Shown piece by piece: positions 44,080 to 50,970 of a stretch of 64,000 bases of DNA. The notes under the pieces were generated by a model, which was not told where the DNA came from, did no database searches, and worked only from the letters and a program-made list of their open reading frames with translations. Source of the DNA: Sphaerisporangium sp. TRM90804 (GTDB taxonomy: Bacteria > Actinomycetota > Actinomycetes > Streptosporangiales > Streptosporangiaceae); the NCBI RefSeq assembly GCF_029846175.1, contig NZ_JARWAC010000013.1:62001-126000 (forward strand), read 5' to 3'. The position numbers were made by a program, and so were the translations under genes. Each line of letters opens with the position of its first letter. Within the stretch, counting starts at the first letter, position 1.

Positions 44080-44237
44080 CCACGGGGGCGAGCAGCGCCA
44101 CCGCTCCGCGCGGCCCGAGGTTGGAGGGACCAGCGCCTAAACGGTGCCTTTCGGCGCTGTCTTCCTCAGGCGGCTCTGCCTGGATCGGCGACCCGCCGCC
44201 GCGCGGCACCGGCGGCGGATATCAGCCGAGAACCGCC

Positions 44238-44561
44238 TTACGAGGTCCAGACGCGGGTCTCGTTGATCTGCTCCTTGGCCCGCAGGGCGTCCGCCAGGTC
44301 GACACCCGCGCGGTTGGCGATCGCGGCGAGGTAGATGAGGACGTCGGCGAGTTCTTCGCCGATGCTGCCGGTCACGCTGGCGGGATCGATCGGCATCCCC
44401 GTGGCCTTGCGGACGGCTTTGCACACCTCGCCCGTCTCTTCGGCGAGGCGCAGGGCTTGCTCAAGCATGGGGCTGCCGGAGAAGCCTCGCTCCTCCTCCA
44501 TCTCGGCGACGTAGCGCTGGATCTCGTCCAACGCCAGGGGACCGGGGTTGAGAGGCTGCAT
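44238..44561 (-). CDS. MazG-like nucleotide pyrophosphohydrolase
   Basis: This 107-residue all-alpha protein has the MazG/iMazG metal motif E-E-T-G-E-V-x-K-A (residues 41-49) and the second E-E-L-A-D-V (about 69-74). Such enzymes hydrolyse abnormal NTPs as house-cleaning. Nothing connects it to polyketide synthesis. It opens a three-gene island with no SARP-type boxes. Confidence 0.85.
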   Translation of the reverse strand: MQPLNPGPLALDEIQRYVAEMEEERGFSGSPMLEQALRLAEETGEVCKAVRKATGMPIDPASVTGSIGEELADVLIYLAAIANRAGVDLADALRAKEQINETRVWTS

Positions 44562-44701
44562 GGCGACCTGCCTGTGACTGTGAGAAAAGCAGCTACCGTA
44601 CAGCGTCGCACGTGCCGCTCAGAGCTCGTCTGAGAACTCGCGAACCGGTGACGACACACTCGCATCGCCCGCGTTTCCGGCGATCGCCGCCGAGCCGGTG
44701 C

Positions 44702-45388
44702 TCAGTCGGCGCGGGTTCCGGAGGCGAGGAAGATCGGGATGGCGAAGAACAGCCGGTCGTCGCGGGCCCTGGCGGCCTGGTCGTCGAGCCAGGCGCCTTC
44801 TCCGATGGTGGCGAGCACCGGCAGGCACGTGGCGTCCGTGTACACGATCGTGTGGACCTCGACGGTGACGTCGACGAAGCCGTTGTCCAGCAGGAGGTTG
44901 CGGTAGCGGCGGGCGGCCCGCGGGTTCGGCATGCCGTCCGCGCGAGCGTGGACGAGCGTGCGGGTGAGTTCGGGGTCGCCGGAGTCGATGACGAAGGTGT
45001 CCCAGTCCTGGCCGACGAGCACCGCGCGGCCGCCTCCGGCCAGGACCCGGCGGGCCTCGGCGACGGCTCGTCCGGGCTCGGCGAGGGTGTGCAGGACCTT
45101 GTCGGCGCGGTAGCCGGTGACCGAGCCGTCGTCGAGGGGCAGCGCGGTGGCGTCGGCGACGTGGAACTCGCCCGCGGGCCAGCGCTCGGCGGCCACCTCG
45201 ATCATCTCGGGGTTCAGGTCGACGCCGATGGCCCGCACCCCACGGGCGGCCAGCTCGCCGACGGCGCGCCCGCCCCCGCAGCCGACGTCGACAACGGTGT
45301 CGCCCAGCGCCTGGTAAGTACGTTCCCGCAGGTCACGAGCCTGCGGCAGGTCGTCATGGGCGTCGAGGATGGCAAGCAACGTAGACAT
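44702..45388 (-). CDS. Class I SAM-dependent methyltransferase (MerR-linked)
   Basis: This 228-residue methyltransferase has the SAM loop V-D-V-G-C-G-G-G-R-A (about residues 33-42), acidic I-G-V-D-L-N and D-A-T-A-L-P-L segments, and a YafE/UbiE-like layout. The substrate is unknown. It is divergent from the MerR gene with only 28 bases between starts, so the MerR protein very likely controls it. An alternative in-frame start at 45418 would overlap the MerR gene. Whether it tailors the polyketide is doubtful. Confidence 0.78.
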   Translation of the reverse strand: MSTLLAILDAHDDLPQARDLRERTYQALGDTVVDVGCGGGRAVGELAARGVRAIGVDLNPEMIEVAAERWPAGEFHVADATALPLDDGSVTGYRADKVLHTLAEPGRAVAEARRVLAGGGRAVLVGQDWDTFVIDSGDPELTRTLVHARADGMPNPRAARRYRNLLLDNGFVDVTVEVHTIVYTDATCLPVLATIGEGAWLDDQAARARDDRLFFAIPIFLASGTRAD

Positions 45389-45416
45389 GGGCGTCATTGT
45401 GCGACTTAATGTCGAC

Positions 45417-45830
45417 ATGAAGTCAATCGGCGAGGTGGCGGCTCGGTTCGGGCTGCCGACACACGCGCTGCGGCACTGGGAGGCGGAAGGCCTGCTGACC
45501 CCGGCCCGCGCGGGCGACCGCCGCCGCTACACCGACGAGGACCTGTACCGGGTGGCGGCGATCCTGATCTCGAAGGAGGCGGGTTTCGGACTCCCCGACA
45601 TCCGGACGATGCTGACCGCCCGGTCCGCGCCGGCCCGCCACGAGGTGATGGCCCGCCACCGCGAGAGGCTGCTGGCACGGATCGCCCGCGCGCAGGCCGC
45701 ACTCGACATGCTCGAAGGCGGCCTGGAATGCCCGCACGACGACATCATGACCTGCCCGCATTTCCAGGGCTTCCTGACCGACCGCCTGCGGCCGTCCCCC
45801 GAGACGAATTCGGCACAACCTGACGGTTGA
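45417..45830 (+). CDS. MerR-family transcriptional regulator
   Basis: This 137-residue regulator has an N-terminal MerR helix-turn-helix (I-G-E-V-A-A-R-F-G-L-P-T-H-A-L-R-H-W-E), the Y-T-D-E-D-L-Y-R recognition wing, and a coiled-coil dimerisation helix. A C-terminal C-P-H-D-D-I-M-T-C-P-H segment (C-x2-x6-C with His) could bind metal or sense redox. No ribosome site precedes the ATG at 45417, so a leaderless mRNA is possible. The 28-base gap to the divergent methyltransferase contains GTCGACATTAAGTCGCAC on the minus strand, a candidate operator. Confidence 0.85.
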   Translation: MKSIGEVAARFGLPTHALRHWEAEGLLTPARAGDRRRYTDEDLYRVAAILISKEAGFGLPDIRTMLTARSAPARHEVMARHRERLLARIARAQAALDMLEGGLECPHDDIMTCPHFQGFLTDRLRPSPETNSAQPDG

Positions 45831-46041
45831 GGACGTTCACGAGGCCATACGTCTTCGGTGTTTGTTTCGTGCGAGTCGAGGTTCCCGCGAGAACTCGGCT
45901 GCTTGTGCGCGGGCTGTCTGCGCGACGGCGGGTCGTCGGTGGGGGACAGGACGCCCTGGGAGACAGCGCCGAAGGCACCGTTTCCGGCCGGATCGAAGAT
46001 TGGCCGGCGGGGGAAGGCTCTCGGAAAGGTCTCGCGCGCCG

Positions 46042-46497
46042 TCAGGTGACGGTGGCGAGGGTGGTGAGGGTGAAGGCCGCCAGGGCCAGGAGGGTGCGCA
46101 AGGTGTGCCAGCGGCGCCAGGCGGGGCGGGGGTCCTGCCAGCCGGAGGGGATGGGCAGGGCGGGGTCCAGCTTCTTCACCTGGCGGTTGAGGGGGACGTT
46201 GAGCAGGTGGGAGACCATGGAGGAGGCGAAGAGCAGCGCCGCCGCCAGGCCGAACAGCACCCGCGAGGTCAGGTCGCCGGCGAGCAGTGACAGGGCGACG
46301 TCCACGGCGGTCGTGCCGAGCACGATTACGGGCATCAGCGGGTCCCAGTGCCGTCCGAGGAGCTGGTGGGTCTCCACGTAGCGGCCCGGGGGCATGTCGC
46401 GCAGGGCCGGGACGACGCTCACGGCCACGCCGAACAGCACGCCCGCGGTGGTGCCGGCGCCGAGCAGCGCCGCGACGGTCAGGCTCTCGATCAGCAT
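46042..46497 (-). CDS. DUF1772 membrane protein (anthrone-oxygenase family)
   Basis: This 151-residue integral membrane protein has four hydrophobic segments. The DUF1772 family includes fungal anthrone oxygenases (HypC type) that install a quinone carbonyl. Features are G-T-T-A-G-V-L-F-G-V near the N-terminus, H-W-D-P-L-M-P after helix 1, and N-V-P-L-N in the third helix region. It ends the leftward operon that begins with the FAD hydroxylase at 50842. A paralogue lies at 60960. The role in anthrone-to-anthraquinone oxidation is inferred from family and context. Confidence 0.78.
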   Translation of the reverse strand: MLIESLTVAALLGAGTTAGVLFGVAVSVVPALRDMPPGRYVETHQLLGRHWDPLMPVIVLGTTAVDVALSLLAGDLTSRVLFGLAAALLFASSMVSHLLNVPLNRQVKKLDPALPIPSGWQDPRPAWRRWHTLRTLLALAAFTLTTLATVT

Positions 46498-46577
46498 GGG
46501 CGTCTCCTCAGCGCGTCTCCGGCGTGTGCTCGATCAGCATGGATGCCTCCTCAGCGCGTCTCCAGCATGTGCTCGAC
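46492..46577 (-). repeat. 43-bp tandem duplication at the accC / DUF1772 junction
   Basis: Positions 46501-46537 and 46544-46580 match with a 43-bp period, and the ATG of the DUF1772 gene has a counterpart 43 bp upstream on its strand. The duplication copies the last accC codons, its stop and the GGAGGC ribosome site. It creates a ten-codon reading frame (46508-46540, MLIEHTPETR) with its own GGAGGC site between the two genes. The short peptide is probably translated in passing and may couple the genes. Confidence 0.75.
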
Positions 46578-47927
46578 CAGGCCGGTGGTGTGCGTGGCGT
46601 CCTTGAACAGCGGGTGAGCCAGCACGTCCTGCAGGAACGGCTTGGTGGTCCGCACGCCGGGCCCGGTGACGTGCAGCTCGTTCAGCGCGCGGCTCATGCG
46701 CGCGACGGCCTGCTCCCGGTCGGGCGCCCAGACCACGATCTTCGCCAGCAGGGAGTCGTACTCCGACGTCATCACCGCGCCCTGCGCGCCGTGCGAGTCG
46801 ACCCGTGTGAAGGGCCCGCCCGGCAGCCGGAACTCCTCCAGCCGTCCCGGGGTGGGCCGGAAGCCGCGGTAGGGATCCTCGGTGTTGATCCGGCACTCCA
46901 CGGCGGCCCCCGACAGCACGACGTCGGCCTGCCTCAGCGACAGCGGGCGCCCGGCCGCCACCATGATCTGCTCGCGCACCAGGTCGGTGCCGGTGACCAT
47001 CTCGGTGACGGGATGCTCCACCTGGATGCGGCAGTTGATCTCCATGAAGTGGAAGCGCCCGGCGTCGTCCAGCAGGAACTCGAACGTGCACGCGCCCTCG
47101 TAGCCGACGGCGTGGGCGCCCAGCACGGCCAGCGCCGTCATGCGGTCGACCAGCTCGGCGGGCAACCGCGGCGCCGGCGTCTCCTCGACCAGCTTCTGGT
47201 TGTTGCGCTGCACCGAGCAGTCCCTGGTGCCGAAGTGCACGGCGTTGCCGAACCGGTCGCGCACCACCTGCACCTCCACGTGGCGGGCCCGTTCGACGAA
47301 CCGCTCGACGTACACCCGCGAGTCGCCGAAGACGGCGTGCGCGTGCGACCGGGCCTCGCTGTAGGCGCGGACGAACGCCGAGGGGCGGCCGACGACGCGC
47401 ATGCCGCGCCCGCCGCCGCCCGCCGTCGCCTTGATGATCACCGGGTAGCCGATCCGGTCGGCGACGGCCTTGGCCTGCGCCGCGGTGTCCAGCGTGCTCT
47501 CGCTGCCCTCGACGACGGGCAGCCCCGCCGCCGCCATGATGGTCCGGGCGGTGGCCTTGTCGCCCAGCCGCGCCATCACCTCCGGGGCCGGGCCGATGAA
47601 GGTGATGTCGTGCGCCGAGCAGATCTCGGCGAAGTCCGGGTCCTCCGACAGGAAGCCGTACCCCGGGTGGATGGCCTCCGAGCCGGTGCGCAGGGCCGCC
47701 TCGATGATGGCGGGGATGTTCAGGTAGCTGGACTTGGCGGCGGGCGGGCCGATGTGCACGGCCTCGTCGGCGAACCGCGTCAGCGGGGTGTCGCGGTCGG
47801 CCGAGGAGTAGACCACGACCGTGCGGATGCCCATCTCGCGGCAGGTCCGCGCGACGCGCAGCCCGATCTCGCCGCGGTTGGCGATGAGGACGGTGCCGAA
47901 CATCGTCCCGTCGGCTTCCCGGCTCAC
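46551..47927 (-). CDS. accC: Biotin carboxylase subunit of acetyl-CoA carboxylase
   Basis: This 458-residue ATP-grasp enzyme carboxylates biotin. It begins with V-L-I-A-N-R-G-E-I-G-L-R and has the glycine-rich ATP loop K-A-T-A-G-G-G-G-R-G-M-R, F-G-T-R-D-C-S-V-Q-R-N-N-Q-K and the catalytic M-E-I-N-C-R-I-Q-V-E-H-P-V-T-E. The lengthened loop stays within family norm. The GTG at 47927 is chosen because it overlaps the stop of the small upstream gene (GTGA); the ATG at 47903, nearer the conserved start, is the alternative. No biotin-carrier domain is fused. Confidence 0.92.
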   Translation of the reverse strand: MSREADGTMFGTVLIANRGEIGLRVARTCREMGIRTVVVYSSADRDTPLTRFADEAVHIGPPAAKSSYLNIPAIIEAALRTGSEAIHPGYGFLSEDPDFAEICSAHDITFIGPAPEVMARLGDKATARTIMAAAGLPVVEGSESTLDTAAQAKAVADRIGYPVIIKATAGGGGRGMRVVGRPSAFVRAYSEARSHAHAVFGDSRVYVERFVERARHVEVQVVRDRFGNAVHFGTRDCSVQRNNQKLVEETPAPRLPAELVDRMTALAVLGAHAVGYEGACTFEFLLDDAGRFHFMEINCRIQVEHPVTEMVTGTDLVREQIMVAAGRPLSLRQADVVLSGAAVECRINTEDPYRGFRPTPGRLEEFRLPGGPFTRVDSHGAQGAVMTSEYDSLLAKIVVWAPDREQAVARMSRALNELHVTGPGVRTTKPFLQDVLAHPLFKDATHTTGLVEHMLETR

Positions 47928-48082
47928 CGCGACCGGCTCCCCGGCTGCGGCGCGGCGGGATCGTCCGGCGGGACGGGCGAGAGCGGTCCCAGGGCGGATC
48001 CGAGATGGGTCAGCCCCGCCAGCAGGTGCCGGGCGAGGAGCGCTCCGGCGCGCATGAGGGGGCTGTGGCGGCTGGCTGGCAT
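47924..48082 (-). CDS. 52-residue protein coupled to accC, unknown
   Basis: This small gene lies between the thymidylyltransferase and accC. The ATG at 48082 has a good GGAGGA site ten bases upstream. The frame ends in a GTGA overlap with the accC start, the same coupling used throughout this operon. The peptide has a basic N-terminus, an amphipathic Leu/Ala-rich helix (residues 9-32) and a Pro/Asp-rich tail ending in S-R-S-R. It has no biotin-attachment M-K-M motif and does not look like an epsilon subunit of actinobacterial carboxylases. I do not recognise it. Confidence 0.55.
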   Translation of the reverse strand: MPASRHSPLMRAGALLARHLLAGLTHLGSALGPLSPVPPDDPAAPQPGSRSR

Positions 48083-48116
48083 CGAACCCGGTTCCTCCGG
48101 TGCTGGAAGACGGCTG

Positions 48117-49187
48117 TCAGTGCTGGAAGATCTGCAGATGGCTGTGGTCGCCGGTCACGATCCGGCTGGTGCGCAGCGCGGACGCGGGCGGCGACAGCGT
48201 GCTCTGGCGGCCGATGACCGACCCGTGCAGGCCCCGGATGCCGCGCACCGTCACGCTCTCCATGAGGATCGAGTAGTCCATCGACGCGCCCTCGATGTGG
48301 CAGCCCGCGCCGATGGAGGTGAACGGGCCCACGTGGCTGTCGACCACGGTGCTGCCGTCCCCGATGATCAACGGCCCGACCAGGCGGGACCCCTGCACGG
48401 TGACGTCCCGGCCGATGGACACCCGGCCGATGACCTCGGTGTCGGCGTCCACCTTCCCCAGCATCGCGGGCGCGATGCCCTCCAGGAACGCCCGGTTGCA
48501 CTCCAGGACGTCGTCGACCCGGCCGGTGTCCTTCCAGTAGCCCCGGAGCAGGTGGGAGCGCACCGCGCCGCCGCGCTCGATGAGCCACTGGACGGCGTCG
48601 GTGATCTCCAGCTCGCCGCGCCGGCTCGGCTGGATCGACCTGACCGCCGTGTGGATCGCCGGCCCGAACAGGTAGAGCCCGACGACCGCCAGATCGCTCT
48701 TGGGCCGCGCGGGCTTCTCCACCAGGCCGATGATCCGGCCCTGGGCGTCGACCTCGGCGATGCCGTAGTGCTCGGGGTCGGGCACCTTGGACAGCAGGAT
48801 CTGCGCGTCGGCGCCCGAGCCCTGGAACTCCCGGACGAACCCGGCGAGCCCGTCGACGATGATGTTGTCGCCCAGGTACATCATGAAGCTCTCGCCCGCC
48901 AGGAACTCCGAGGCGGCCACCACGCAGTGGGCCAGCCCGAGCGGCGCCTCCTGCGGGATGAACGTGAGGTCCAGCCCGAGCCCGTCCCCGTCGCCGATGG
49001 CCTGGCGGATCTCGGCGCCGCGCGAGCCGACGATGACTCCCACGTCGGTGACGCCCGCGTCGCGCACGGCCTCCAGGACGTGCCGCAGGACGGGTTTGTT
49101 GGCCACGGGCACGAGCTGCTTGGCCATGGTGTGGCTGAACGGCCGCAGTCGGGTTCCCGAGCCGCCGGCGAGGACGAGTGCCTTCAT
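48117..49187 (-). CDS. Glucose-1-phosphate thymidylyltransferase (long RmlA type)
   Basis: This 356-residue enzyme makes dTDP-glucose from dTTP and glucose-1-phosphate. All signature motifs are intact: L-A-G-G-S-G-T-R-L-R-P, Y-L-G-D-N-I-I, E-K-P, E-L-E-I-T-D and W-K-D-T-G. The C-terminal 110 residues are a left-handed beta-helix, as in the long RmlA forms of antibiotic clusters. It feeds the 4,6-dehydratase at 37978. Its ATG overlaps the stop of the FAD hydroxylase gene. It contrasts with the degenerate paralogue at 28995. Confidence 0.92.
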   Translation of the reverse strand: MKALVLAGGSGTRLRPFSHTMAKQLVPVANKPVLRHVLEAVRDAGVTDVGVIVGSRGAEIRQAIGDGDGLGLDLTFIPQEAPLGLAHCVVAASEFLAGESFMMYLGDNIIVDGLAGFVREFQGSGADAQILLSKVPDPEHYGIAEVDAQGRIIGLVEKPARPKSDLAVVGLYLFGPAIHTAVRSIQPSRRGELEITDAVQWLIERGGAVRSHLLRGYWKDTGRVDDVLECNRAFLEGIAPAMLGKVDADTEVIGRVSIGRDVTVQGSRLVGPLIIGDGSTVVDSHVGPFTSIGAGCHIEGASMDYSILMESVTVRGIRGLHGSVIGRQSTLSPPASALRTSRIVTGDHSHLQIFQH

Positions 49188-50842
49188 GGCGTGACGCTTC
49201 CTGTCGGGGGGCGGAGCCGGGGTCCGCCGGCGGCGTCCTCGGTGAGGCCGGGGCGCAGCAGGGCGGCCAGCGCGTCGCCGACCGCGGCCCCGGGGTCGGC
49301 GGGCTCGGCCGCGGCGCGCCAGGCGACGAATCCGTCCGGCCTCACCAGCACCGCGCCCGAGGGCGTGACGCCGTGGCGCTCGCACCACGACTTGTGGGCG
49401 TCGTACGGGCCCGGCGCGTCCGGCGTGGCAGCGAGCACGTGCACGTCCAGCGGGACCCCCATGCCGGCGGCGGCCCGCGCCGCGGCGCCGCGCCAGGCCT
49501 CCCCCTCCGGGCCGGCGACCAGGACGGGACGCCGGGCGTAGAGGTCGAGGGTGGAGCGCTCGGCGCCGCCGACGACCAGCGGCACGTGCGGGGCCCGCGT
49601 GCCCGGCGCCCCGGGGCCGGCCTCCCGGCCGTCCCCGCCGCCGGCGGGCGCCGGGTAGCGGTAGTCGAAGATCACCTGCTCGTCGGGCAGGATCGCCGGG
49701 TCCGGGGCGGCCGGGGCCTGCCCCGCCATCCGCGGCCGGTCCGCGTGGCGCAGCACGGCCTGCGCGACCGTCAGGTCGGCCACGGGCCTGCGCTCGGCGT
49801 CGTAGGTGGCCAGCAGGGACGGGCTCGCCTCGCCCCGCAGCACGGCGGCCAGCTTCCACGCGAGGTTGTGCGCGTCCTGCACCCCGGTGTTGGAGCCGAA
49901 CGCGCCGGTGGGCGGCATGACGTGCGCCGCGTCGCCCGCCAGGAAGACCCGCCCGTCCTGGAAGCGGTCGGCGACCAGGCCGGCGGAGTGCCACGGCAGC
50001 ACGCTCTCGACGCGGACGTCCAGGCCGGGGACGCCCGCCGCCGCCCGCACCAGCTCCACGCAGCGCCGCTCGGTGAACGACGCCTCCTCCCCGGGCCGGT
50101 ACATGACGTGCAGCATCCACCGGTCGCGGTTGTTCACCGGGAGCAGCGCGCAGCGGGTGCCGGTGCCGGTGACGTAGCACATGATGAAGCGCCGCGAGCC
50201 GAGCGGCTCGGTCAGGTCGGCCTCGAAGGCCACGTTCATGAAGTGCCCGAGCGACCCGGGGCCGTGGGTGCCGATGCCGAGCCGCGCGCGCGTCTCGCTC
50301 CCCGCGCCGTCGGCCGCGACCAGGTAGTCGGCGCGGACGGTCCGCCCGGCGCCTCGCCCGCGGTCGCGGAGCACCGCCGTGACCCCGGTGTCGTCGGCCT
50401 CGGCGCTCAGCAGCTCGGTGTCGAGCAGCAGCTCGGCGCCCAGCTCCGACGCCCGCTCGTACAGCAGTGGCTCCAGCTCGTCCTGGTAGCACATGCACCA
50501 CCCGGTGGGGCTCAGCTCGCCGAGGTCGGTGACGTGGTCCATGAAGTACTGGCGCAGCTCGCCGACCTGGCGGCCCGCCAGCGTCTCGACCGCGATGACG
50601 CCCGCGTTGCGTGCGAGCGCCTTGCTCGACGCGGTGTCCCTGACCCGTTCCTCCAGGCCGAGCGCGCGCAGCAGCTCCATGGTGCGGGGGTTCACGCCAC
50701 GCGCCCGGGGGTGCGGGGTGAGCGCCGGCTGCCGCTCCACGAGCAGGCACCGCACACCATGCCACGACAGGAAGGCGGCCATGGACAACCCGACCATCCC
50801 GCCGCCGGCGACCAGTACCGACGTTCTGTTCTCGGCGACCAT
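49184..50842 (-). CDS. FAD-dependent aromatic hydroxylase (PgaE/RdmE type)
   Basis: This 552-residue flavoprotein monooxygenase has three FAD motifs: G-G-G-M-V-G at residues 13-18, the D-G pair in L-V-A-A-D-G-A-G-S, and G-D-A-A-H-V-M-P-P-T-G. A C-terminal thioredoxin-like domain (about 400-552) is typical of polyketide hydroxylases. It uses NADPH and oxygen to hydroxylate the aromatic aglycone. It is the first gene of the leftward operon, divergent from a second FAD enzyme. The ATG at 50842 has AGGA nine bases upstream. Confidence 0.9.
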   Translation of the reverse strand: MVAENRTSVLVAGGGMVGLSMAAFLSWHGVRCLLVERQPALTPHPRARGVNPRTMELLRALGLEERVRDTASSKALARNAGVIAVETLAGRQVGELRQYFMDHVTDLGELSPTGWCMCYQDELEPLLYERASELGAELLLDTELLSAEADDTGVTAVLRDRGRGAGRTVRADYLVAADGAGSETRARLGIGTHGPGSLGHFMNVAFEADLTEPLGSRRFIMCYVTGTGTRCALLPVNNRDRWMLHVMYRPGEEASFTERRCVELVRAAAGVPGLDVRVESVLPWHSAGLVADRFQDGRVFLAGDAAHVMPPTGAFGSNTGVQDAHNLAWKLAAVLRGEASPSLLATYDAERRPVADLTVAQAVLRHADRPRMAGQAPAAPDPAILPDEQVIFDYRYPAPAGGGDGREAGPGAPGTRAPHVPLVVGGAERSTLDLYARRPVLVAGPEGEAWRGAAARAAAGMGVPLDVHVLAATPDAPGPYDAHKSWCERHGVTPSGAVLVRPDGFVAWRAAAEPADPGAAVGDALAALLRPGLTEDAAGGPRLRPPTGSVTP

Positions 50843-50866
50843 GCCGGCGATCCTGTCCAGCGCGGC

Positions 50867-50883
50867 TTGAGGAGCGCTCAAGG
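50867..50883 (-). promoter_or_regulatory. SARP-type box for leftward FAD hydroxylase operon
   Basis: TTGAG (50867) and TCAAG (50878) are 11 bp apart, 25-41 bp upstream of the start at 50842. The two elements are in partial inverted relation, so the assignment is less certain than for the neighbouring triple repeat. Confidence 0.35.
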
Positions 50884-50900
50884 ATCGGTCGGGGCCGCTC

Positions 50901-50929
50901 TTCAGGGCGGCTCGACCGGCCCTCGAAGA
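50901..50929 (+). promoter_or_regulatory. Triple SARP-type repeat, 11-bp phase
   Basis: TTCAG (50901), TCGAC (50912) and TCGAA (50923) are three heptamer starts in strict 11-bp phase. They end 42 bp before the rightward FAD enzyme start at 50971. Multiple in-phase repeats are known for strong SARP sites. Confidence 0.5.
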
Positions 50930-50970
50930 CGGCCGCGTAGCTTCGCCGCCATGGCGCTGGAGGATGGTCG

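Noticed and set aside
44080-44237. tRNA or small RNA after the carboxyltransferase gene
   Set aside because: No cloverleaf, anticodon arm or CCA end could be drawn. Only short GC hairpins are visible.
45831-46041. Gene between MerR and the DUF1772 gene
   Set aside because: Frames here lack ribosome sites and have shadow-like Arg/Ser-rich composition.
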